NCBI GenBank assembly: GCA_947652605.1
Contig: OX393576.1
Coordinates: forward strand, 10,876,575 to 10,940,574
DNA length: 64,000 nt
Direction of reading: 5' to 3'
Origin: Elmis aenea
Lineage: Eukaryota > Arthropoda > Insecta > Coleoptera > Elmidae
Shown: piece after piece, positions 31,214 to 42,447 of the stretch
How the letters are laid out: each line of letters starts with the position of its first letter
Position numbering within the stretch: position 1 is the stretch's first letter
Program-made: the position numbers and the translations under genes
The notes under the pieces: generated by a model
What the model was told of the DNA's origin: nothing
The model's input: the letters and a program-made list of their open reading frames with translations, nothing else
The model's database searches: none

Positions 31214-31915
31214 CAGGGTGGGCAAATTTCGTTGTTTTAATAGGGAATCTCGGTAACTATAAGAGGTATCAAAAAACGGACCGCGCATCCTCGATCTCTT
31301 TTTTCGAGAAAAAGTTAATAGTGAAAACTAAAATTGGTTATCGTCTTTTGTTTACGAGTTATCGCCGATAACTGGATTTTTCGACTTTTCGTTTTATTAC
31401 TGTATCTCGCTTGTTTATGAAAATAAACAAAAATAATGTTGACCTTCTACAGGCACTTTTTTGATAAGAATGCAGTGGCGTAGTCAATTTTTCAAAACAA
31501 AAAAAGAAATTTGAGTTGTGACATAAAGTTGTATTTTTTTAAATAGAACCCATAGTTGGCTATGACTTATTTAAATTCCTTATTTTTTTGTCATTCCAAA
31601 TATATAAGGGTTGATTTATTTATTTTCAATAATACGCAAGTTACGGAGGTTTTTTAGTTTTTTTCTCAAACAAAATTATAGTAGGCTGTGAAAACACAAA
31701 ACAAGGTGTAAAACCTTTTAAAACTCATTTGGTACAAGTTACAAAGGTTTTGTAATTTGTTGTTATATAACTCGAAAACAAAAGACGATAACCAATTTTA
31801 GTTTTCACTATTAACTTTTTCTCGAAAAAAGAGATCAAGGATGCGCGGTCCGTTTTTTGATACCTCTTATAGTTATCGAGATTCCCTATTAAAACATCGA
31901 AATTTGCGCACCCTG
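31214..31915. mobile_element. Family D palindromic foldback element
   Basis: Ends cagggtgggcaaatttcg and cgaaatttgcgcaccctg with TA flanks. The arms are nearly complete, sharing aaaaaacggaccgcgcatcc and its complement; about 0.7 kb. The open frame at 31186-31371 is an artefact of the left arm. Confidence 0.85.
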
Positions 31916-32590
31916 TACACTAAAGTTTTTGTGCAAGTTTCAGATTGCGCACCTTTTGCTGTTATTTTACTGCAAACTTCTTGAAATTGCACTTTTCAAG
32001 AAAACCCAGGAATGTGCCAACAGTTGGGAGTTCTTAATCAAGAAGCCGTTTTCAGTTTTTCCTGTGCATCAAAAATTGCTGATTGGATCAAATTTTTATG
32101 AAAAGGTACAGATAATTTGTTATTTTCTATAATTGGATGTCGCCTGTGTACAGAAATTGAACGAAAGCGTGTATAGGTACTTAGTTAAATCCGGGTTTAA
32201 TAGACAACTTTATCTTATTTTGCTAAATTCTGACTTAATTGGGAAAATATGTATGTACCTAAAATGGGACAAACCAAGCAATTTTGAACTTTTAACATAG
32301 AAAACTTGCTACATAACGAAATAAAAGTAACATTTTTAAAATGTTTTATCATGGGTTCTCTCCTGACTTTAATTGTAGCATTCAAATTCAAAAATATTGC
32401 AACTGGTTCACATTAAAAAAATTAATATGTGTTGGCCATCTTTAACTGAAATGGGATCGAGTTGATCGAATTAAAATTTTCTGGTCAACTTCACCTCATT
32501 TTACAATAACTTACTTAATTTCAAAACTACAGTTTTCGTAAAGTAATTCCTGTTAAAATAAAATCTGTGATGTTTACTGGGGCAACATTT
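31916..32590. other. No feature recognised
   Basis: AT-rich, with no splice-flanked frames or repeat ends. Confidence 0.4.
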
Positions 32591-32835
32591 GAGGGTCTCA
32601 TATCAAAAGGGCGTATGCGTCAAAAATACAAAAATGGAGATTCTTCGCCAAAAATGTGTTAAACTGAAAAAAAAAGATAAATCTTGGTATGTCAGATAAA
32701 TCAACATATTTTGATATACATATAAGCAGGAACAGAATTGAAGTGATTGCATAAAAATTGAATTTACAGGGAGTTTTTCTCTTTTCTTGAACAATTTTAC
32801 ATATGGCTCATACGCCCCTCTGATATTAGACCCTC
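32591..32835. mobile_element. Possible MITE with GAGGGTCT ends
   Basis: Inverted ends gagggtctcatatca and tgatattagaccctc are followed inward by gggcgtatg and catacgccc. No clear target duplication was seen, so the superfamily is not assigned. Confidence 0.5.
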
Positions 32836-32994
32836 GTATGTAACAATATTATTAATAAACAAAGTAATAATTTAATCACGTCAAACCTACTATACTTATA
32901 TATTTTTTCCTACACATTTACTAGAAACGTTAACTAAATCCTCCATCTGGAAGACAAATACTTGTTAACCGACAAGACCTATACAATTTTATTT

Positions 32995-33630
32995 ATAAAA
33001 TCAAATGCCATTTCATTGATATTGTACAGTACAGAAATTATAAATAAATTTAAAAGTTTACCCGCACCTCCACCATAATTATTATTTTTAGTTTGTAATA
33101 AAAAAATTAATTTTTGCAATTATAACTGGAACAAATCAAGTAAAAACTTGAACGCGCGACCAAAATTCATTATTTTTGTGCTTGCTTTATAGAATATTTA
33201 AAATTTTAATAATTGGTTTTAGAGAGTGTTAGAAATAATGCTGATTTTATCCTGATCTATCATTAACATAAGTTAAAATATTCAATTTTAAATCAATTGA
33301 AGTGCAAACCTTTACATATCTCGAAACGAAGATTGAGGGACCTACACAACTTTCATATTAATGGTCCATATTGTACATTAATGAATTTATTTCTAATTTG
33401 TAAATTTGCAAGTATAGGTACCCGCACCTCCACCATAATTATTTGATTAAATTTTTTAATTTAAAAAAACAAATGCAAACATAACTTGGGACGAATCACG
33501 TACAAACTTGCAATGCGTGAAGGTTATTGATTATTTTACTGCTTTTTTAAATCTTCAAAATTTTATTCCAACAATTATAGATATATTGAAAATCGTTGCA
33601 AAGTAAATTGAATAGGGCGAAATATTTGCA
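32995..33630. repeat. Old tandem duplication, 360-bp period
   Basis: The 24-base box starting cccgcacctccaccataatt occurs at 33061 and again at 33421, exactly 360 bases apart. Weaker similarity continues on both sides (aactggaacaaatcaagta and aacttgggacgaatcacgta). Confidence 0.65.
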
Positions 33631-33634
33631 TATA

Positions 33635-34826
33635 CAGGGTGTTTCTTAAATATTGCAAAACGATTCAGGAGGTGATTCCGTATCGAAAATTAAGGGGGGT
33701 CTTTTTTATAACATTTTTTGCTTATACGTCTCCTTTTGAAGTTACACCCCCCTATAGGGAGCGGTAAAATTAGGTTTTTATTTTATTTCTCAAATTTGGA
33801 TACATGAAGGAGACTGGTATTTGGTAGATGTTTTATACTTACTAAAAGGTTTCCCATAGTAATATTTTCAATCATCTCCCACCTTCACAGGGGGCTGAAA
33901 AGTGCGACCCCTGTTGATTTTTTTATCAGAACTTTTTGGTGGGTTAAAATTTTGCAGTTTAATTTTTTTTTTTAAAGCTTGATTTATTTAGAAACTTTTT
34001 ATATTTCTTAACTTTTCTCGTAAAACCTACCTTTTTGAGTAAAAAATAAAATAAGTAAAAATGCAGCATTAAATATTCCAATACAGTGAGCTCGCGTTAT
34101 AAGCAACCCACGATATAAGCAACTCGCGTTATAAGCAACACTCGATATAAGCAACTATCGTATCAAAGTACACGATATAAGCAACTGTCAGTGTGACAGT
34201 TAAAAATACAAATATCTAAAATACTATTGCAGATATAACAATGACATTTTGTATCTGAGCGTTATCGTATTTTTCGGATTCGATGGAAATATTAAGGTTG
34301 CAATACGACTTCCGGTTCAACCGGAAACGGACTCAAACTTTGAAATTTTAAATAGAACATCTGTATATTTTTACATTTTTGAATTTGTCTTAAAATTTAC
34401 TTTAATAAATGTAAAAGGTTATATGGGTCTAAAGTCAACAGTTTTCAAAATATTTACATTTTTACGAAAATTTTGAGTGATATAGCACTTTCAGTTTTTT
34501 TTTTAACATTCAGGTTATTTAAAAAGGCAGTAAAATATCGTGTGAAATCTAGATTAACAATAGATTTTTTAACATATTGTTGTTATGGTTATAACTTTTA
34601 TTTTTAGTTTTACTACTAAAAACAAGATTTATTTATGTTAAAAATCGAATCGTTTCTATTTCTATCATATAAGCAACTTTCACGTTATAAGCAACTTTTA
34701 GATCGGAATTGGCCGCCGTTAGTTGCTTATAACGCGAGCTCACTGTATAACACGATTCATTTTGGTGGTTACCATGGAGTTGTTTATATTCAAATATGAT
34801 TTTCGTAATATTTAAGAAACATCCTG
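33635..34826. mobile_element. Family A foldback element, copy 4, split by a pogo-like element
   Basis: The left end, cagggtgtttcttaaatatt, is complete after TA. The left arm runs to 34083, is interrupted by the 34084-34745 element, resumes at the centre, then jumps to the right terminus aagaaacatcctg. Most of the right arm is deleted. Confidence 0.8.
34084..34745. mobile_element. Pogo-like DNA element with subterminal iterons
   Basis: Inverted ends cagtgagctcgcgttataag and its complement sit between TA dinucleotides (34082-34083 and 34746-34747), as in the Tc1/mariner-pogo group. The motif (g/a)tataagcaac is repeated five times near the left end and again near the right end, as expected of transposase binding sites. 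About 365 bases of interior (34207-34574) also occur inverted at 37700-38062. Confidence 0.72.
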
Positions 34827-35754
34827 TATAAGGGCCACCTTGACCTTGTTACGTTTAGTTTATTAATAGCACGTTAGACACTGTTTAAAAAAACTAAAGA
34901 AAAATAATTCTTCGAATTTTAAATATCTTAACTGACGTTGTTTATACGCTATTGAAGAAACTGCTAAATTCTATCACATGTGGATGTATTGTTCTTATCA
35001 CGAAATAAGTTTATTGTCCTTGACTGTCGTGTAATATTAAGAATTAAAGCAACTCAGAGTAACCTTCAGAAATAGAAACATTTGGCCCTACACTGTTTAT
35101 ACAAAATAGATTTGTATAATGTACCTACTAAGAGATTCGCCTGACAGATGTAGAAGTAATTGTTTTAAAAATTATTTTTCAGATTTTTTTGCTTAGTTAA
35201 TGAAAAACTGAATGCTTAATATACAAGAATTAAACAAAGATATTGTTTTATTCCGTATTACTTAAAAGTTTATAAACCGTTGCACAATATCTTCATAGGT
35301 AATCTTAAAAAAAAGTGGTAGCACTTTTTCTTTGCTAATTAATATGAAATCAAATGAATTAAAAAATCAATATAATTACGTGGTTATACATTGTACTTGC
35401 TGAGATCACGGAATACTTAATATTCTATAATCACGCGATCTCTGTATGTAATTGCTTTAATTAAACTCCTAATTAGATGAAATATGGGACTGCATATATG
35501 TTTTATAATTGGATATATTTGTACGCAAGTAATAGACGATTGTTTATTAAAAATACTACTAAAGAACTAGGCAGTTGGTTTTTAATTTAAATTGTGCTAG
35601 ACCATTTTTAACCTAATAATTATTATCAACTGAAGTTATGACGATTAACAAAGAAAACAATACGAATACTTGTAGAATAAGCATTACTGGTTTGTGAATT
35701 TAAAAGTAATTGAAATGATAACGCATTTAATTTATTTATTTAGTCATGAGTCCT
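34827..35754. other. No feature recognised
   Basis: AT-rich intergenic sequence. Confidence 0.4.
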
Positions 35755-36400
35755 TCTTCAATTAGGTGTAGGACTGTTGAGTTGTATGTTGACTTTTTTC
35801 CATGTTTTTCTGTCTTGTGCTTGCTTTTTTATGTCTTTCCATTTGATGTTTCTGTCCGTTGCCGCATTTTTAACTTCGTCTTGCCAGGTTTTTCTCGGTC
35901 TACCTCTTTTGTTTTTTCCCTGTGATCTTCCTTCATAGCCTTTTCTGGTTACTTTAACTTCTAGATTTTGATCTAGAAATTCTACCATACCCGTTACTTT
36001 TATCAAATTTTTGCTCCCTTTATCACAATGTTATATTTCTTTTCTTTTTTTTCTGATTCTTCTATTCTGTTTTCTAAACTGAGCATCTTTTTTCTAAGCT
36101 CATTGTTTCCTTTTTTTGTTGCAGTAAATTCCTCCCTAAATGTTTTTTGTTCTTCCTTTGCTTTTTTACTTCTTCCACCCATTGGTTAATTACTTTTACT
36201 AACTCATCAATTTTTTTTAAAATTCTGTTTACTGAATATATAATTCTAAAGTTGATGATTACTTCTTTGGTTTTTGCTTGGTCTGGTGATCTAATTACTA
36301 GGTTGCTCGTTGTGAATATTCCGCTTTCTTCTTTGTTTTTCTCATCCTTGTCTTTTTTCCTTCTATCATTGCTACCAATCGCTTTAAAAAATTTGTCCCT
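35755..36400 (-). pseudogene. LINE 3' fragment
   Basis: The minus strand encodes a basic KNKRGRPRKTWQDEV tail typical of LINE reverse transcriptase C-termini (35758-36006). It ends in an aaataaataaat-type tail near 35740. Upstream sequence to about 36400 is probably the same element but too decayed to read. A related 3' end (ggtgtaggactgttgagtt) recurs at 59878. Confidence 0.65.
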
Positions 36401-36429
36401 AGATACTATTTTATTTTATTTATTATATA

Positions 36430-37690
36430 TAACACATTATACGAGCACAAAATATGAAACCTGATGTTAAAAGCATTTTAAATAGCCCAATACGATTGTA
36501 ATGAGCTGAAATTTACCCACGTAAATAAATCACTAACATATTATGACATAAAAAAATGGAAAACGTACTTCAAGTTTGTTTGGTGTGCCGATAATTATGA
36601 TTAGGGGAGATTTAATCAGACTATAGCCACTGTTTAGGGTATTATTTGTTCAGTTGTAGGTGTAGCACTCTTAAACCTTGCTGAAAAGCTTCAAAATAAT
36701 AGTGTTAGTAGTAGTAGTAGAAAAAATAACAAGTTACATTTAAGTGTTTAATCTTTTAGAGAAGATATTTATAAAAAAACTATTACGTAAGTTTTTAATA
36801 CACATTAAATAATTCATTTCAAAATATTATGTAGTACCTATAGAACAGATCTGATTTAAATACGAGCTATAGTTTTGAGTTTGATTAGGTTGCTAAATTC
36901 TATGTTGATTAAAAATATCAAAACAGATCTGAGATATCTGTAAGCATTTTCATGAAAATTGATTTTTGTATACATTATGTACGGAAAAAATCAGATATAG
37001 TTGTTAGAAAGCAAACAAAATAAAATCTTCCATTTAAAAAGCAAAGTTCGGTTTTCACTGCAGCCGGAAGACGGTAATTTTATATTTCCAGTTCACAAAT
37101 TTAATTAATTTGCCTGGTTCCTAACCTTTCTTTGCTATTACTGCTGCAGTAATGTATATAAAACTAATTTATGGTATTAATTATCTTATTATCGTATTAA
37201 ATCGTATTATTTAATATTTTTATTATACATCACGTTCATCCTAAGTTTTGTATTTACATAATTTGCAAATATTTGTTCGTGGGAAATTTCAAACCAACCT
37301 TGCCGTTAATTTTAATTAAAACTTATTTCACTAAAAGTTGTTTAGGGATTATCGTACGGCCCATGAAAAATTCTTTGCTCTCTAAATTATCCTTGCGTCT
37401 TTTAATTTTTGTTGGTAAATATTCTCCATTCTTGCTTAAGAAGTAGCTATAGGTGATGCGCTTATCCATACAGAACAAGGAAGTAGTAGGCCTATTTAAA
37501 ATAACAAAGTTGCATATTGTTTCGCAAAAAATTAACACTCAGTATATTTGAAAATAATTTTGAAATATGAAGCTCATCATGCAAACAACTTTTGGTATTA
37601 ACATTTTTTTTGCATCAACTTTACTAATAGCACTATTAAATAATTTGTGTGGCTTGCATCTTCAAAAATCAAAAAGGTTTAACTTCTAAT
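36430..37690. other. Intergenic with one degenerate repeat
   Basis: The segment 37400-37480 resembles 38770-38850 (taaatattctccattcttgc and taaatatcctccgctcctgt), an old duplication. No gene seen. Confidence 0.4.
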
Positions 37691-37691
37691 A

Positions 37692-38088
37692 CAGCGTGTT
37701 AAATAATCAATTGTTAATCCAATTCTCAAAAGAAATTCTACTGCCTTTTTAAATAACTTGAATGTTGAAAAAAATTGAAAGTGTGTATCGCTCAAAATTT
37801 TCACAAAAATGTAAATTTTACGAAAACGGTTGACTTTAGACCCATATAACCTTATACATTTTTTAAAGTAAATATAAAGAGGAATCCAAAAATGTAAAAA
37901 TATATAGGGTGTTCTGTTTAAAATCTCAAAGTTTGAGTCCATTTCCGGTTGAACCGGAAGTCGTATTGCAACCTTAATATTTTTATCGAATCCGAAAAAT
38001 ACCATAACGCTCAGTTACAAAATTTCATTGTTACATCTGCAATAGTGTTCTAGATATTTGTCTGTTTCCATACTTTTGCGCATCCCTG
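37692..38088. mobile_element. Short TA-flanked element shared with the pogo-like element interior
   Basis: Ends cagcgtgttaaataatc and gcgcatccctg lie between TA dinucleotides. The interior is about 365 bases of inverted similarity to 34207-34574, including a segment that reads VFFGFD.NIKVAIRLPVQPE in both. Confidence 0.5.
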
Positions 38089-38120
38089 TATAATTAAATA
38101 CATCACTCTCTATGGACAAA

Positions 38121-38489
38121 TTACTTTAATTTACCCTGTCCCAAAGAAGGGCGTAAATACTGTTTTATTCTTGCTGAAAAAGGTCTTTCACCGCTACAAT
38201 GTGTAGCGGCAATACTTAAAAAAATTCGCATTGCTTTGGCCACGTTAGGAAATGTAGACTCAATTTTTGAATCAATTATTGTTCTCAAACTTAGCTCCTC
38301 AGTAGATATATTTTCTTTATCTTTACACAAATAAACGTGTTTAAAATGAAGGCATTTTTCGATAAAATTATTTTCTAGTGATTTGAGTGTAAAGTGCAAG
38401 CAAAATTGCCGCCCCAAAAGGCTGGCGCCAGCCTTTTGGGGCGGGCTATAGCCCTGTGGTTTACCCCTACAGAGTAAATAAGTTTCCAC
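38121..38489 (-). pseudogene. hAT transposase C-terminal fragment
   Basis: The minus-strand frame ends with FPNVAKAMRIFLSIAATH, then SGERPFSARIKQYLR and SLGQGKL. These match the hAT dimerisation region (pattern CERSFS...LKTYLRSTMGQERL). The N-terminal part of the frame is interrupted by a 32-bp palindrome, and no DDE core was found. Confidence 0.72.
38411..38442. repeat. Perfect 32-bp palindrome
   Basis: Two 16-base arms (gccccaaaaggctggc and its exact complement) with no spacer, inside the decayed hAT fragment. Confidence 0.9.
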
Positions 38490-38899
38490 TTCAAAGATTT
38501 CTTAATTTTTTATTTCCCTTAATCAAAACTGTTCAGTTAAAATAGAGCTTAATTATTTCCCACTCATGTGTGAGAAACAAACCACTGGTGATGCACTTAT
38601 TAATACAGAGCAAGGAGGATTTCTTAACTGTGTTTCGTAATTTCTTAATGAAGAACATTGCACTTGTAACCGGGCTTCATATTTGGAATATGGAATATTC
38701 AACGCTTTTGATATATTTTTAACACGCTTACATTATCTTTGCACCATCGATTAGAGACCAAAGTGTTTAATATTCTTTTAGCGATAAATATCCTCCGCTC
38801 CTGTTTAAGAAGTAACCGTTGGTGAAGCAGTTACTCGTTAGGTGTAGAGTCTTCTGCAAAGAAGGAACCACTCCGTTAATCGCATTTTAAGTTTTGGTG

Positions 38900-39800
38900 G
38901 ACTTCATAAGAGGGAATATTAACAAACGGAAGAGGCAGATCACGGTGCGTGCAATCTTAAGCCAGTGCAGTTGTGGCGGAGTTTACACCTGGCTGGATCT
39001 ACCGTTGGAAGCGACGGGCTTCGAAAGCATGTAGCGTGATCAGATCAAGTGGACAGAGCAAGTTGCTCTCATAGTTACCATTGGTGGAACCCATTCACGT
39101 GGGCTTAATACGTCCGCTGGTTTCCACTCATTTTTTATTCTCATTGTTATGCTGTTGCCATAGTGAAACGGACGCCCAGCAATGTAACACCAAAACGTAC
39201 GCGGACTGCTGTTTACAACAAACAGGCGCGATAGCGAATTGATAAAGTGCAATACTTCAACGATAAATAATCCTAGAAGTTCATTAACGAACGCGTACCG
39301 TGTGTGTTGAGAGTGCGCGAGTGTGCTTCAACAATATGAACCTTTTTTAAAACAAGAAGTGTCGCAAAGTGTAGTGTTTGTTGTTTATATACGGTTTAAA
39401 AGCCCTTTACGCAAGTCTGTTTACGCTCAAAAACATCTGGTACTTAAATTCCATTATATCGTTATCATTACGTTTAAATAAACAGCGCGTGTTTGACTTA
39501 ATACGATAAGTAAACTTCCTAATTGATTCAATTTATAAATTAATATCGAGTGAACTCGAAGTGCATGTTGCATCCATCGGCTCTCAACTATTAGTTCATA
39601 GTTTTATTGTGCTGATGTTGAAAATATCTTGAGAGTAGCCTTGGTTTGTAAGACACGACGCGTTGCTTAAAAGTTAATCCGTGCGAATGTAGCGTTTTTG
39701 TATATTTTTAAACGTGTAAATGTCCCAGAAGATTACATGAAGCCTCTGGTGCCGTGGTATGTGTAACTAAATAGTGGAATACCGTTTCGTGACCGTGTGA
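38900..39800 (+). promoter_or_regulatory. Likely promoter and 5' UTR of the gene starting at 39801
   Basis: GC and CpG content rise relative to both flanks, with CG-rich stretches such as acgtacgcggac and gtgcgcgagtgtg, and no repeat elements are present. This suits a 5' end. I could not place the start site. Confidence 0.35.
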
Positions 39801-39945
39801 ATGACTCTTGCCATGGAGGATATAGCGTTCAGTGACTGGCCGGGACAACCTGTGGATTTGTCTGGTAGCAACCCTTGGCTGCCGGCGTATGGCTTCCAAC
39901 CCCCGCACGCTTTGTTGGATAAAGACGATTTTTTAGGAAATCCAG
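39801..39945 (+). CDS. First coding exon of an unidentified gene with a CtBP-type motif
   Basis: The ATG at 39801 is followed by a second at 39813 in a near-ideal context (gccATGG). The frame stays open to the donor CCAG|GTACAA, phase 1, giving 48 residues. The peptide is rich in Pro, Trp and Asp (AFSDWPGQPVDLS, NPWLPAYGF) and looks like a disordered regulatory segment. PVDLS at residues 17-21 fits the PxDLS motif that recruits the CtBP co-repressor, so a transcription regulator is plausible, but I do not recognise the protein. No following exon was found before 64000, so the first intron is long or the gene continues beyond the window. Confidence 0.5.
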
Positions 39946-41536
39946 GTACAATGCCTTTTCTATCAGCGATGTGGGTGTGCTTGCTCGTAAATGATCGGTC
40001 TCTTTTAACAAAAGTTAATCCGGAATTGACTTATTAGTCAAGGATAACAATTTATTGGGATTAAAAGATTAATAAAACTTGAAAACCACCTTTAGAAATC
40101 ATAATGCCTAAGAATTAAAGGAAGACACGATATTTCCAATGAAATTAAACCGCAAAATTACAAAATTAAATGGCAAATAAAGCACAAGTTTAATTATAAA
40201 CGTTAAATCACACTTTGAAAAAATTGTAAAATAAAGCAACAATGTACTAGTAATTCATGAAATTCTGTGTAGGGGTACAAAGAAATTTTCAAATTTAACT
40301 CTCCTTTCTTTTCAATTTAGTTACATTGTATAATTTATACTTGAAGCAAAGCTAACTAGTATTGTCACGTAACAAGAATCAAAAATTTATTGAAATAGGA
40401 TGGAAAATTGGGCAAACGTCAATGAATATGTACAGGGTGGACCAAATTCGAATGTTTTACGGGGTATCTCGGTTACCGTAATAGATAGCGAAAATCTGAT
40501 TTCGGTCTCTTGGGCTATTTTTTTTGAGAAAATAACGCCTGTTTAATCAAATTTTTATATCGGATTCCATTTTGGCATTACAGACGAAAAATGAAATTTC
40601 ATAATTCTTGAAAATTTGCTGTAACTTCTGTATTTATTAAATTAGAACAAAATGTTATGAAGGTTTTTTATACAAATTGTTATGCTTAATTTAAAAATCA
40701 AAAGTATTTTTTTTTATTCACCTTGACTTCTGATATATGGAGTAAACTTACAGTTTTTTAAATGGAAACCCTAGTTGGCCATGACTTTATTTAAAAGAGT
40801 ATTTTTTTAGCTTTTCAAAAATACGTATATAGTTTTATATATTTTTTGAAAAAAATAACCGAGATACGGCCAATTTTGTAAAAATTCGATCCTCAAAGTA
40901 TGCCATGAATTCGTAAACAAGTGATGTTTGCAATTATTAAACAACTATACGTCATTTTCAAGTAAATTCTGCAGCAGCCGCTACGTTTTTATCACTTACA
41001 AAGTAATATTCTAACATTTGAAACTTTTCAAAGAGTTCAAATTTAGCCATGTTTACAATACCACAGTAAACAGTTTTAAAATACAAAGGAATACACGGAT
41101 TCGCTTTAAAGTTGAAAAATTTACTTAGAAATGACGTTCAGTTGTTTGATAATTGCAAACATCACTTGTTTACGATATCATGGCTAACTTTGATGATCGA
41201 ATTTTTACAAAATTAGCCGTATCTTGGTTATTTTTTGCAACAAATATACAAAACTATATTTTTGAAAAGCTAAAAAAATACTCTTTCTCATAAAGTCATG
41301 GCCAACTAGGGTTTCCATTTAAAAAACTGTAAGCTTACTCTATATCTCGAAAGTCAAGGTGAATTTAAAAAAAAAACTTTTGTTTTTAAATTAAGCATAA
41401 ATTTGTTTAAAAAAAACCTTCATAACATTTTGTTCTAATTTAATAAATACAGATGTTATAGTATATTTTCAAAAATGATGAAATTTCATTTTTCGTCTGT
41501 AGTGCCAAAATGGAAAGCGATATAAAAATCTGATTA

Positions 41537-42334
41537 AGGGGCGTTCTCACGATTCGATTTTAGTCGTTCAACTTTAGTTGATCAAGTAAAATCGAATGAA
41601 AATTACCGTGAGAACCTACATTTCAATTTTTGTTGATCAACTTTAGTTGATCAACAAAAAGTTTGAACCGTTCAAACTTTATCGGTCAATTTGCGCGTCA
41701 TCGCCGTTCTTCCGTCGAGTTTCTCTAGTATAGAGTGATGAATAAACATTTTTTTATTTTTTTAAATTTCTTATATTAATGAATTCTTGTAAACCCTCAA
41801 ATATTTCTTCACAAACATGTTTTATGAGAGATTGTATTTTTCGGCACTCTGTACATAAAAGCCAGCGTACTGAATGAATCGCCTGTTGCCAAATACCGTA
41901 AAGTTATTTGCAACTTCAAAGCTGCGGGGAGTGCTTCTCGCATAATAGTGTTTTGTTTGGAAATTTTTGAATTTATTTTAGATAGAATTTCTTCAAATTG
42001 TCTTACGGACATTCTTAAATGATTCTTATATCCCTGTCCATCCTCTACAGCTAGTTCTCTTAGGAGTGTTTCTGAAACACCTAATTTGTTTCGTCGTTGT
42101 CTCACCCAGAAACGCCGTTTTCTCCGCTTTTAGCCATATTTTATTAACATTCCTCTGTTCTTCGCTTAGAAATTCGCAAATTGTTGCTATACCCGCACGG
42201 ACAAACTGCATTTGACGCCTTTTTAATCGTACTGTTGATTCGATTTACGTTGAAACGTGTGAACAAAAATTCCAGTCGATTTTACTTGATCAACTAAAGT
42301 TGAACGACTAAAATCGAATCGTGAGAACGCCCCT
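41537..42334. mobile_element. PIF/Harbinger element, internally deleted
   Basis: Inverted ends aggggcgttctcacgattcg and its complement, with TTA duplications (41534-41536 and 42335-42337), the standard Harbinger target. The subterminal region repeats tttagttgatcaa. About 800 bp in all, holding only the front part of a transposase on the minus strand. Confidence 0.88.
41809..42211 (-). pseudogene. N-terminal part of a HARBI1-like transposase
   Basis: The minus strand gives RRFWVRQRRNK, FEEILSKI and LQITLRYLATGDSF, then LAFMYRVPKNTIS. These match the region upstream of the DDE nuclease in HARBI1/PIF transposases. An upstream frame (42026-42211) must shift by one base, or be spliced, to join it. 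The frame stops soon after the TIS segment and all DDE residues are missing, so it cannot be catalytic. Confidence 0.78.
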
Positions 42335-42447
42335 TTAGACAGGCGTTCTTTTCTCAAAAAAATAGCCCAAGAGACCGATATCAGATTTTCGCTATCTATT
42401 GCGGTAACCGAGATACCCTGTAAAACATTCAAATTTGGTCCACCCTG

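Larger units (their letters stand above)
40433..42447. mobile_element. Family E palindromic foldback element, split by a Harbinger element
   Basis: Ends cagggtggaccaaattcgaa and tcaaatttggtccaccctg with TA flanks. Arms meet near 41040 (aacaagtgatgtttgcaatt and its complement). The right arm is cut at 41537-42334 by a nested element; without it the palindrome is about 1.2 kb. Confidence 0.87.
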
